A stretch of 6,674 nucleotides of DNA from Actinomycetes bacterium (lineage in GTDB: Bacteria; Actinomycetota; Actinomycetes; Actinomycetales; Dermatophilaceae), in contig JAEXXY010000494.1 in the NCBI GenBank assembly GCA_023451855.1, forward strand, positions 1-6,674. Reading direction: 5' to 3'. The notes beneath the pieces were generated by a model. That model worked only from the letters and a program-made list of their open reading frames with translations. It had not been told where the DNA came from and did not search any database. Below are positions 1 to 6,674 of the stretch, piece after piece (the stretch's first letter is position 1; each line of letters begins with the position of its first letter). The position numbers were made by a program, and so were the translations under genes.

Positions 1-93
1 AGCACCCCACCGCGGAGGAGGGTTGCTGGCCAGCGAGCCGGGGCTTGTCGCTGACACTCTTGACCTGCCGACGACCATAGGCGTGCACCCGTC

Positions 94-165
94 CGGGTGT
101 CCACCGGCCGGGCGTCGGGTGTCGGAATCTGAGACACCCCCGGCCGACGCGCGGTCACCGGCCGG
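94..165. other. GC-rich inverted-repeat cluster upstream of ftsK
   Basis: An inverted repeat GGGTGTC (117-123) / GACACCC (133-139) with a 9-base loop forms a perfect 7-bp stem. It is framed by two copies of the palindrome CCGGCCGG (94-101 and 158-165), each inside a 10-bp direct repeat CACCGGCCGG (92-101 and 156-165). The two copies could pair with each other and enclose the central hairpin. No T-run follows. It could be the 3'-end structure or terminator of a gene upstream of the window, or an operator-like site. Chance palindromes are common in DNA this GC-rich. Confidence 0.3.
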
Positions 166-197
166 CGAGCGAATCCGCCGTGGTGCGCGTGTGACGC

Positions 198-232
198 GTG
201 AGTTCAGCGGTGCGCTGACGTACGGTGCCAAC
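198..232 (+). promoter_or_regulatory. Candidate leaderless promoter of ftsK
   Basis: TACGGT at 221-226 matches the actinobacterial TANNNT -10 pattern. It ends six bases before the ATG at 233, so a start seven bases downstream of the hexamer would fall on the A of the ATG. A weak -35 match, GTGAGT (198-203), lies at 17-bp spacing. No purine-rich ribosome binding site precedes the ATG, which fits a leaderless mRNA. This is inferred from sequence pattern alone. Confidence 0.4.
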
Positions 233-3130
233 ATGGCGACACGTCCATCCACCACCCAGCGCACGAGCTCCGCAGCCGCCACGCGCGCCAAGGGCACGTC
301 GTCGCGCCCGCCAGCGGCCCGGTCGACGCGCCCCGCGCAGCGCAAGCCGGCAGCCCCGCGCAAGGGCCAGACCAAGGGCCAGACCAAGGCCAGAGGTGGC
401 GGCCTGCCGTTCCCGTTCAACGCCGTGCGGAACACGTGGATGGGCGTCTCGCACCTCGCCGGGGGCGCCGTGCGCCGCGTCGGCCACAGCGCCGCAGACC
501 TCGAGCCGGAGCACAAGCGCGACGGCATCGGGTTCGCCCTCATCGCCCTCGCCGTCATCGTCGCGGCCCGCGAGTGGTGGGGCGTCACGGGCTCGTTCGG
601 CGAGGTGGTCCACGCCGTCTTCGCCGGCACGTTCGGACGCGTCGCCTACGCCGTCCCGCTCGTCCTCCTCGCGCTCGGGCTGCGGATGCTGCGCGCGCCC
701 CAGGACGAGGCCGCGACCAACCGGATCATCGTCGGCACCATCGCCCTGACCTTCGCTGCGTGCGGGCTCTCCCACCTGGCCGACGGCATCCCGAACCCAC
801 CCGACGGCGCGGACGGCATGCGGGCCGCCGGAGGCATCATCGGCTTCCTCGCCTCGAGCCCGGTCGCCGCGGCCGTCTCGCCCTACGGCGCCACGGCCCT
901 GCTCGTGCTCCTCGGCATCTTCGGGCTGCTCGTCATCACCGCGACGCCGGTCAACATGGTCCCGACGCGTCTGCGCCAGCTCAAGGCGCTCGTCATCGAC
1001 CGCGGCACCCACCCGACCGATGTCGACGCCGACACCGACGCGCCGGCTGCCGCCCTCAAACGCGCGCGCCGCAAGCCCGTCGACCTCTCCGAGCGCGACG
1101 GTGACGAGGCGTTCCGCCAGGCCGCCCAGAAGGAGGCCGACGACGCCCCCACCAAGCGTCTGCGGCCGGGCGAGAAGCGTCCGACCGCGCCCGGGGTCCT
1201 GGCCCCGCGGCCGAGCGGGGAGAAGGTGATCGACGCCACCGACCCCAAGACCCACGGCGCCCCCGACACGAGCAAGATCGGGCCCAAGGCCGAGCTCGTG
1301 CCGCCACCGATGTCCGAGATGCCCTCGCGCGTCGAGCAGCTGAGCCTCGGCGGCGACATCACCTACCGCCTGCCCGACGCCGCGATGCTCAAGCCGGGAT
1401 CGCCGCACAAGACCCGCAGCGAGACCAACGACGCCGTCGTCGACTCGCTCACCGGCGTGTTCGAGCAGTTCGACATCGACGCTGCCGTCACGGGCTTCAC
1501 CCGCGGCCCGACGGTCACCCGCTACGAGGTCGAGCTCGGCTCGGGCACCAAGGTCGAGCGCGTCACCGCCCTCTCCAAGAACATCGCGTATGCCGTGGCG
1601 TCGGCCGACGTGCGCATCCTCAGCCCGATCCCGGGCAAGTCGGCCATCGGCATCGAGATCCCGAACACCGACCGCGAGAACGTGGCCCTCGGTGACGTCC
1701 TGCGCAGCCAGACGGCGCGCAGCAACGAGCACCCGATGGTCATGGGCGTCGGCAAGGACGTCGAGGGCGCGTACGTCATCGCCAACCTCGCGAAGATGCC
1801 GCACCTGCTCGTCGCCGGCGCCACAGGCTCGGGCAAGTCGAGCTTCGTCAACTCGATGATCACCTCGATCCTCATGCGCTCGACGCCGGAGGAGGTGCGC
1901 CTGATCCTCGTCGACCCCAAGCGCGTCGAGCTGACGGCCTACGAAGGCATCCCGCACCTCATCACGCCGATCATCACCAACCCGAAGAAGGCTGCCGAGG
2001 CCCTCGCCTGGGTCGTCAAGGAGATGGACCAGCGCTACGACGACCTCGCGGCGTTCGGCTTCAAGCACGTCGACGACTTCAACAAGGCGGTGCGCGCCGG
2101 CAAGGTCAAGCCGCTGCCGGGCTCCGAACGGCAGATCACGACCTACCCCTACCTGCTCGTCGTCGTCGACGAGCTCGCCGACCTCATGATGGTCGCGCCG
2201 CGCGACGTCGAGGAGTCGGTCGTGCGGATCACCCAGCTGGCCCGTGCCGCCGGCATCCACCTCGTGCTCGCCACGCAGCGTCCGTCGGTCGACGTCGTCA
2301 CCGGCCTCATCAAGGCGAACGTGCCCTCGCGCATGGCGTTCGCGACGAGCTCGCTCGCCGACAGCCGCGTCGTGCTCGACCAGCCCGGCGCCGAGAAGCT
2401 CATCGGCCAGGGTGACGCGCTCTTCCTGCCGATGGGTGCGAGCAAGCCGATGCGCGTGCAGGGCGCGTGGGTCAACGAGTCGGAGATCCACGAGGTCGTC
2501 AAGTTCGTCACCGACCAGCTCAAGCCCAACTATGTCGAGGATGTCACGGTCGTGGCGCCGAAGAAGCAGATCGACGACGACATCGGCGACGACCTCGACG
2601 TGCTGCTGCAGGCGGCCGAGCTCGTCGTCACGACGCAGTTCGGCTCCACCTCGATGCTCCAGCGCAAGCTGCGCGTCGGCTTCGCCAAGGCCGGCCGGCT
2701 CATGGACCTGCTCGAGTCGCGCGGCATCGTCGGCCCCAGCGAGGGGTCGAAGGCCCGCGACGTGCTCGTGCGGCCCGACGACCTGCCGACGACCCTCGCG
2801 CTGCTGCGCGGCGAGGACGTGCCGACGCCGGCCGCGGCCGTGGACCTCGACGCCGAGGATCTCGTGCCCGCGGATGACGAGCCGTACGCCCCGCCGCCCG
2901 TCGAGCTCGACGCGTCGGGCATCGGCGGCGACGACGAGCCGCTCGCCCCGCAGCGCACCGCGTCGATCGTCGCCGAGCGCGGCGAGCGGCGCCACGCCGA
3001 GGAGGACACGACGGCCGTGCCGACGGCCGCGTGGTCGCCCGGCGACATGACGCCCACCGTTGACGAGGACGACGAGGAGTCCGAGGACGCCTGGCAGCTG
3101 ACCGACCGCGGCGGCCGCGAGCGCTACTGA
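233..3130 (+). CDS. ftsK: FtsK/SpoIIIE-family septal DNA translocase, complete
   Basis: This is a 965-residue, ATP-driven, membrane-anchored DNA pump that moves chromosomal DNA through the closing septum. Residues 1-70 are basic and rich in Ser/Thr/Ala/Pro. Four hydrophobic segments lie near 98-112, 134-153, 165-183 and 219-238. A charged linker runs to about 385. The alpha domain (about 390-510) contains TRGPTVTRYE. The beta RecA-like motor has Walker A GATGSGKS at 529-536 (Lys535), Walker B LLVVVDE ending at Asp646-Glu647, and the conserved stretch LVLATQRPSVDVVTG. The gamma winged helix (about 787-846) contains LQRKLRVGFAKAGRLMDLLE and normally reads polar DNA motifs. An acidic tail of about 100 residues follows. 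I chose ATG 233 because the protein begins MATRPSTTQ, like actinobacterial FtsK. The frame is open upstream to the window edge, with TTG 23 and GTG 83, 119 and 191 as alternative starts, but that translation does not resemble FtsK. No Shine-Dalgarno sequence precedes ATG 233. All key motifs are intact. Confidence 0.96.
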   Translation: MATRPSTTQRTSSAAATRAKGTSSRPPAARSTRPAQRKPAAPRKGQTKGQTKARGGGLPFPFNAVRNTWMGVSHLAGGAVRRVGHSAADLEPEHKRDGIGFALIALAVIVAAREWWGVTGSFGEVVHAVFAGTFGRVAYAVPLVLLALGLRMLRAPQDEAATNRIIVGTIALTFAACGLSHLADGIPNPPDGADGMRAAGGIIGFLASSPVAAAVSPYGATALLVLLGIFGLLVITATPVNMVPTRLRQLKALVIDRGTHPTDVDADTDAPAAALKRARRKPVDLSERDGDEAFRQAAQKEADDAPTKRLRPGEKRPTAPGVLAPRPSGEKVIDATDPKTHGAPDTSKIGPKAELVPPPMSEMPSRVEQLSLGGDITYRLPDAAMLKPGSPHKTRSETNDAVVDSLTGVFEQFDIDAAVTGFTRGPTVTRYEVELGSGTKVERVTALSKNIAYAVASADVRILSPIPGKSAIGIEIPNTDRENVALGDVLRSQTARSNEHPMVMGVGKDVEGAYVIANLAKMPHLLVAGATGSGKSSFVNSMITSILMRSTPEEVRLILVDPKRVELTAYEGIPHLITPIITNPKKAAEALAWVVKEMDQRYDDLAAFGFKHVDDFNKAVRAGKVKPLPGSERQITTYPYLLVVVDELADLMMVAPRDVEESVVRITQLARAAGIHLVLATQRPSVDVVTGLIKANVPSRMAFATSSLADSRVVLDQPGAEKLIGQGDALFLPMGASKPMRVQGAWVNESEIHEVVKFVTDQLKPNYVEDVTVVAPKKQIDDDIGDDLDVLLQAAELVVTTQFGSTSMLQRKLRVGFAKAGRLMDLLESRGIVGPSEGSKARDVLVRPDDLPTTLALLRGEDVPTPAAAVDLDAEDLVPADDEPYAPPPVELDASGIGGDDEPLAPQRTASIVAERGERRHAEEDTTAVPTAAWSPGDMTPTVDEDDEESEDAWQLTDRGGRERY
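362..385 (+). repeat. Two-copy 12-bp tandem repeat in ftsK
   Basis: AAGGGCCAGACC occurs twice in tandem (362-373 and 374-385), followed by a partial third copy starting AAGGCCAGA. It keeps the frame and encodes KGQTKGQTK in the basic, probably disordered N-terminal cytoplasmic region of FtsK, ahead of the first membrane segment. It is likely a slippage-type duplication and may vary in copy number between strains. Confidence 0.75.
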
Positions 3131-3162
3131 GGCTGCGGCACCCGGAGTCGGCCCGTCCTCAG
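3127..3162. terminator. Weak inverted repeat between convergent ftsK and kdpE
   Basis: CTGAGG (3127-3132) and CCTCAG (3157-3162) are perfect 6-bp inverted repeats separated by 24 bases. They span the whole 28-bp gap between the two genes. The ftsK stop TGA (3128-3130) sits in one arm and the kdpE stop (3161-3159) in the other. The position suits a bidirectional terminator, but the stem is short, the loop long and no T-run is present, so the call is tentative. Confidence 0.25.
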
Positions 3163-3836
3163 GTGAGGAAGCGGTAGCCGAGGCCGGGTTCGGTGACGAG
3201 GTGCACCGGCCGCGCCGGGTCGGGCTCGAGCTTGCGGCGCAGCTGGTTGGCGTACACCCGCAGGTAGTTCGACTCGCGGCCGTACGACGGGCCCCACACC
3301 TGGCGCAGCAGGTCCTGCTGCGACACGAGGTGGCCCGGCGTGCGGCACAGCGCCTCGAGCAGCCGCCACTCGGTGGGCGTGAGGCGCACGTCGTCGCCCT
3401 CGACCGTGGCCCGGCGCTCGGCGAAGTCGAGGGTGAACCGGTCGGTGGCGACAGTGCCGATGGCCCGGCCGCCCTCGCCGGCGCGGCGCACCGCGGCCCG
3501 GACCCGGGCGAGCAGCTCTTCGACGCCGAAGGGCTTGGTCACGTAGTCGTCGGCGCCGAGGTCGAGCGCCTCGATCTTGTCGTCGGACTCGTGCCGGGCC
3601 GACAGGACGATGACCGGCACCCCGGAACCCCGGCGCACCTGCTGGAGCACCTCGACGCCGTCGAGGTCGGGCAGCCCGAGGTCGAGGATGACGACGTCGG
3701 GGGAGTCCTCGAGCGCGGTCTGCACGGCGCTGCGCCCGTCGGCGGCGGTGAGCACCTCGTGCCCGTGCGCGCGCAGGGCGATGGACAGGGTGCGGCGCAG
3801 GCGTGGGTCGTCGTCGACGACGAGGACGCGGCTCAC
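3159..3836 (-). CDS. kdpE: KdpE, OmpR/PhoB-family response regulator of the K+ transport operon
   Basis: This 225-residue response regulator is the partner of the KdpD kinase and by family knowledge activates kdpFABC transcription when phosphorylated. The receiver domain (1-118) has the acidic pocket Asp8-Asp9, phosphoacceptor Asp52 (VVILDLGLPDLDG), switch residue Ser79, Tyr98 and conserved Lys101 (DDYVTKPFG). The C-terminal winged helix (about 130-225) has LTPTEWRLLE at 152-161, the recognition region NYLRVYANQLRRKLEP at 190-205, and the ending EPGLGYRF. The LTPTEW, VWGPSYG and NYLRVY wording is typical of KdpE rather than PhoP or MtrA. The start is GTG at 3836-3834, overlapping the kdpD stop. 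A strong AGGAGGAGG lies just upstream, inside the last kdpD codons. The gene therefore appears to be translated from the same message as kdpD, with coupling. Its stop lies 28 bp from the convergent ftsK stop. The length is normal and no key residue is missing. Confidence 0.95.
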   Translation of the reverse strand: MSRVLVVDDDPRLRRTLSIALRAHGHEVLTAADGRSAVQTALEDSPDVVILDLGLPDLDGVEVLQQVRRGSGVPVIVLSARHESDDKIEALDLGADDYVTKPFGVEELLARVRAAVRRAGEGGRAIGTVATDRFTLDFAERRATVEGDDVRLTPTEWRLLEALCRTPGHLVSQQDLLRQVWGPSYGRESNYLRVYANQLRRKLEPDPARPVHLVTEPGLGYRFLT

Positions 3837-6674
3837 GGGGCCTCCTCCTGACGGGCGGTCCGGGGCACGGGAGCCACGGGTCGGTCGGGCGGCTGCGGCG
3901 TGTCGGGCCGGTGACTCTCGGGAGAGGCGGTGCGCGGCGCGGTGGACCCGGCGGACTCCGCTGCGGGCGCAGACACCTCGACGGCCTGCTCGAACGGCCG
4001 CTCGACGGGCACCTCGACCGGCACCTCGACCGGCACCGCGCCGGACACCTCGACCGGAAGCTCGACGACCATGGTCAGGCCACCACCCGGGGTGTCCTCG
4101 GGCACGAGGGAGCCGTGCATGACGCTCATGAGACCACGCGCCACCGCGAGGCCGAGCCCGAGGCCCTCGCCGCGCGGCGCGTCACCGACTCGCTGGAACG
4201 CCTCGAAGATGCGTTCCTTGTCCTCGTCGGCGACGCCCGGCCCGCGGTCGACGACCCTCAGCTGCACCGTGTCGTGGATCCGCCCGGCGGTGACCCGGAC
4301 GGGCGCGGACCTGCTGTGCCGCAAGGCGTTCTCCAGGATGTTGGCCAGCACGCGGTCGAGCAGTCCGGGGTCGGCGGCGACGGCGGGCACGTCGGGGTCG
4401 AGGGCCAGCTCGACGCGTCCCGGCTCGGAGGTCGTGCGCAGCGCGGCGATGACGGCGTCGACGAGGTCGACGGCGTCGGTGTGCGGGCGGAGGGCTCCGG
4501 TCTGCAGCCGCGACAGGTCGAGGAGGTTGCCGATGAGGGCGTCGAGCTGGTCGGTCGAACCCTCGATGGACTCGAGCAGCTCGGCCTCGTCCTCGGGTGG
4601 CAGCTCGAGGCCGGTCTGGCGCAGCGTCGACACGGCGGCCTTGATGCCCGCGAGCGGCGTGCGAAGGTCGTGCGACACAGCGGCGAGCAGCGTCGTGCGG
4701 GCGGCGTTGTCTCGCGCGAGTCCCGCTGCGCGACGGGCCTCCTCGACCAGCTGCTCCCGCCCGTAGAGGATGGCCGCGTGGGCCGCGTAGGCGTTGAGGA
4801 CGCGCTGGTCCTCGGCCGCGACGGGCTCGCCGTCGAGCAGGAGGTGGACGCCGTCGTCGACGGGTACGTCGAGGGCCCAGACGCGCCCGGCCGGCAGGGC
4901 GGCACCGACGGGCAGGTCCGGGTCGGTCGAGGCGAGGACGCGTCCGGTGGCGCTCCGCACGTCGGCGGCGCCGCCGTCGAGACGGGCGAGGAGCGCCGAG
5001 CGCATGCCGAGAGCGTCGCGGGCACGCTCGAGGACGGCGGGCAGCGGACGCGGCTCGGCGAGCAGGTCACGGCTCAGGGCGGCGAGCGCCGCCGACTCGC
5101 GCTCGGCCGACAGGGCCTGCTCGGTGCGCCGCGCCACGAGGTTGACGACCGACGACACAGCCATCGCGACGAGGACGAACACGGCCAGGGCGAGCGCGTT
5201 GGGCGGGTCGCTGATCGTCAGCGTGCCGCGGGGCTCGGTGAAGAACCAGTTGACGACGAGCGAGCCGACGACGGCGCAGAACAGGGCCGGCCAGATGCCG
5301 CCGACGAGGGCGCAGGCCACGGTGAGCGCCAGGTAGAGGAGCAGGTCGAGCGAGAGCGTGTGGCCCTCGCGGGTCGCGACGAGCACCGCGGTGAGGGCGA
5401 CGAGGCACACGCTCGCGAGCACGAAGCCGGCCGCGACGCGTCGCCGCGGCAGCCGGGACGTGCGCCCGACGCGTCCGGCCCGCCGGGCCACCTTGGACCG
5501 CTCGTGCGACACGAGGTGCACGTCGATGTCGCCGGAGCCGTCGGCGACCTCCGAGGCGATGCTCGGGCGCAGCACCTGCTGCCAGCGGCTGCGCCGGCTG
5601 ACACCGACGACGATCTGGGTGGCGTTGACGCCGCGGGCGTGGTCGAGGATCGCCTCCGGCACGACGGTGCCCGACACCTCGTGGAACTCGGCGCCGACGT
5701 CGCGGGCGATGCGGCGCAGCCGGGCCAGCTCACCGGGTTCGGTCGTCGCGAGACCCTCGGAGGACCGGACGTGACAGGCGATGAGCTCGCCGCCGGCCAC
5801 GCGCGTGGCGATGCGGGCGCCACGGCGCAGCAGCGTCTCGCTCTCGGGCCCACCGGTCAGTGCGACGACGACGCGCTCGCGGGCCGGCCACGGCGACTCG
5901 ATGCCCTCGTCGGCCCGGTAGCGCTCGAGCGCCTCGTCGACGCGGTCGGCGAGCCACAGCAGGGCGATCTCGCGCAGCGCCGACAGGTTGCCGACGCGGA
6001 AGTAGTTGGCGAGCGCGGCGTCGACCTTCTCGGGCCCGTAGACGTTTCCGTGGGCAAGCCTGCGCCGCAACGCCTCCGGCGTCATGTCGACGAGCTCGAC
6101 CTGTTCCGCGCGGCGGACGACCTCGTCGGGGACCGTCTCGCGCTGGCGCACCCCGGTGATCGACTCGACGGTGTCGTTGAGCGACTCGAGGTGCTGGATG
6201 TTGAGGGTGGAGAGCACGTCGATGCCGGCCTCGAGGATCGTCTCGACGTCCTGCCAGCGCTTCTCGTGCTCGACGCCCGTGGGCGCGTCGAGCATGTTGC
6301 CGTCACCGACGCCCTCGCCCGCGTCGCGGCCAGCCGGGCCGACGTTGGTGTGTGCCAGCTCGTCGACGAGCACGACGTGCGGGCGTCGGGCGAGGACGGC
6401 CTCGACGTCGAGCTCGGGCACGACGATGCCGCGGTAGGCCACGTTGCGGCGGGGGAGCACCTCCAGACCCTCGAGGAGCGCCGCGGTGTGGGGCCGCCCA
6501 TGGGTCTCGACGATGCCGACGACGACGTCGGTGCCACGCTCGAGGCGGCGGTGTGCCTCGTCGAGCATCGCGACCGTCTTGCCGACACCGGGGGCGGCGC
6601 CGAGGTAGATGCGCAGCGAGCCGCGGCCGCGACCTCGTCCGGCAGCGGGCCTGCCGCCGGGCGCGGCCCCGGGC
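3833..6674 (-). CDS. kdpD: KdpD, osmosensitive K+ channel histidine kinase, 5' end outside window
   Basis: This membrane histidine kinase phosphorylates KdpE in response to K+ limitation or ionic stress. The window shows 946 codons, numbered here from the first complete codon at 6673. No in-frame ATG or GTG exists upstream of the P-loop, so the true start lies beyond the edge, probably only a few to tens of codons away. Domains in order: KdpD N-terminal ATPase-like domain with Walker A GAAPGVGKT (25-33), THGR, VLVDELAHTN (Asp104-Glu105) and NIQHLESLND; universal-stress-like domain (about 262-391); four membrane helices (414-433, 442-458, 461-478, 492-514) with NWFFTEP between the third and fourth; a GAF-like region (about 520-650); HisKA with SHDLRTPLAG (His668); and HATPase with N box NILENALRHS (778-787), DRGPG (809-813) and GEGLGLGL (835-842). 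Oddities are a roughly 20-residue insertion at 112-135 and a 73-residue low-complexity tail. It is followed by kdpE with a GTGA overlap. The internal Met at 6568 is not a credible start, because it would remove the P-loop. Confidence 0.96.
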   Translation of the reverse strand, partial: PGAAPGGRPAAGRGRGRGSLRIYLGAAPGVGKTVAMLDEAHRRLERGTDVVVGIVETHGRPHTAALLEGLEVLPRRNVAYRGIVVPELDVEAVLARRPHVVLVDELAHTNVGPAGRDAGEGVGDGNMLDAPTGVEHEKRWQDVETILEAGIDVLSTLNIQHLESLNDTVESITGVRQRETVPDEVVRRAEQVELVDMTPEALRRRLAHGNVYGPEKVDAALANYFRVGNLSALREIALLWLADRVDEALERYRADEGIESPWPARERVVVALTGGPESETLLRRGARIATRVAGGELIACHVRSSEGLATTEPGELARLRRIARDVGAEFHEVSGTVVPEAILDHARGVNATQIVVGVSRRSRWQQVLRPSIASEVADGSGDIDVHLVSHERSKVARRAGRVGRTSRLPRRRVAAGFVLASVCLVALTAVLVATREGHTLSLDLLLYLALTVACALVGGIWPALFCAVVGSLVVNWFFTEPRGTLTISDPPNALALAVFVLVAMAVSSVVNLVARRTEQALSAERESAALAALSRDLLAEPRPLPAVLERARDALGMRSALLARLDGGAADVRSATGRVLASTDPDLPVGAALPAGRVWALDVPVDDGVHLLLDGEPVAAEDQRVLNAYAAHAAILYGREQLVEEARRAAGLARDNAARTTLLAAVSHDLRTPLAGIKAAVSTLRQTGLELPPEDEAELLESIEGSTDQLDALIGNLLDLSRLQTGALRPHTDAVDLVDAVIAALRTTSEPGRVELALDPDVPAVAADPGLLDRVLANILENALRHSRSAPVRVTAGRIHDTVQLRVVDRGPGVADEDKERIFEAFQRVGDAPRGEGLGLGLAVARGLMSVMHGSLVPEDTPGGGLTMVVELPVEVSGAVPVEVPVEVPVERPFEQAVEVSAPAAESAGSTAPRTASPESHRPDTPQPPDRPVAPVPRTARQEEAP
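3841..3849 (-). promoter_or_regulatory. Ribosome binding site of kdpE inside the kdpD 3' end
   Basis: Read on the minus strand, AGGAGGAGG (3849-3841) lies four bases before the GTG start at 3836-3834; the AGGAGG core at 3849-3844 is seven bases away. It supports GTG 3836 as the kdpE start. It overlaps the kdpD codons for Gln-Glu-Glu-Ala, so the two genes are probably translationally coupled. Confidence 0.75.
3997..4057 (-). repeat. 12-bp repeats encoding VPVE units in the KdpD tail
   Basis: The plus-strand unit GGCACCTCGACC occurs at 4008-4019 and 4020-4031. Degenerate copies flank it at about 3997-4007 and 4032-4057. On the coding strand the unit encodes Val-Pro-Val-Glu, giving PVEVPVEVPVERP shortly after the HATPase domain. 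The in-frame 12-bp period allows expansion or contraction without a frameshift. Confidence 0.7.

Noticed and set aside
60..81. TTGACC (60-65) with CATAGG (76-81) as a sigma70-type promoter
   Set aside because: The spacing is 10 bp instead of about 17, and no good -10 box exists at the correct distance from TTGACC.
23..232. 70-codon N-terminal extension of FtsK from TTG 23 (or GTG 83, 119, 191)
   Set aside because: The extension has no FtsK-like features. GGAGGAGG at 14-21 is only one base from the TTG, too close for normal initiation. MATRPSTTQ at 233 fits actinobacterial FtsK N-termini.
155..2995. 946-codon open frame on the minus strand opposite ftsK
   Set aside because: The translation is Arg/Asp/Gly/Val-rich with no recognisable domain. 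It mirrors the ftsK codon pattern; long antisense frames are expected in DNA whose third positions are almost all G or C.
3201..3851. 216-codon plus-strand frame opposite kdpE
   Set aside because: It is a shadow of the kdpE codons (His/Gly/Val/Glu-rich, no motif), while the opposite strand encodes a textbook response regulator.
6566..6568. ATG at 6568 as the start of kdpD
   Set aside because: The frame stays open upstream and encodes LRIYLGAAPGVGKT, the conserved KdpD P-loop. Starting at 6568 would delete an essential family motif.
1..6674. CRISPR arrays, tRNA/rRNA genes, insertion sequences, phage or defence genes
   Set aside because: No spaced direct-repeat array, no cloverleaf-like sequence and no transposase or integrase motifs were seen. 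The window is almost fully covered by three housekeeping or regulatory genes.

Overview
The window comes from a very GC-rich genome. Third codon positions are almost all G or C, the start codons include GTG, and one gene appears to be leaderless. The FtsK protein has a long basic, Ala/Pro/Thr-rich N-terminus and an acidic tail ending near '...AWQLT', as in Actinobacteria. I infer a high-GC actinomycete, plausibly Micrococcales/Intrasporangiaceae-like. The family-level guess is weak because no marker RNA is present.

Layout: positions 1-232 hold no complete gene. This stretch contains GC-rich inverted repeats (a 7-bp hairpin framed by two CCGGCCGG palindromes) and, directly before the ftsK ATG, a TACGGT -10-like hexamer. 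Positions 233-3130 (+) encode a complete 965-residue FtsK/SpoIIIE-family DNA translocase with four membrane segments, a linker, alpha/beta motor domains and a gamma winged helix. A 28-bp gap containing a weak inverted repeat separates it from a convergent two-gene operon on the minus strand. That operon is kdpD (3833-6674, 5' end cut by the window edge) followed by kdpE (3159-3836). The two genes overlap at a GTGA stop/start junction.

How the genes work together: KdpD is a membrane histidine kinase that senses K+ limitation, ionic stress or turgor. It phosphorylates KdpE, an OmpR-family regulator that normally activates the high-affinity K+ pump operon kdpFABC. The pump genes are not in this window. 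FtsK is functionally unrelated. It pumps chromosomal DNA at the division septum and lies next to kdpDE only by gene order.

I do not see a previously undescribed system here. The most unusual points are about a 20-residue insertion in the KdpD sensor ATPase-like domain right after VDELAHTN, a 73-residue low-complexity KdpD tail with VPVE repeats, and the likely leaderless start of ftsK.
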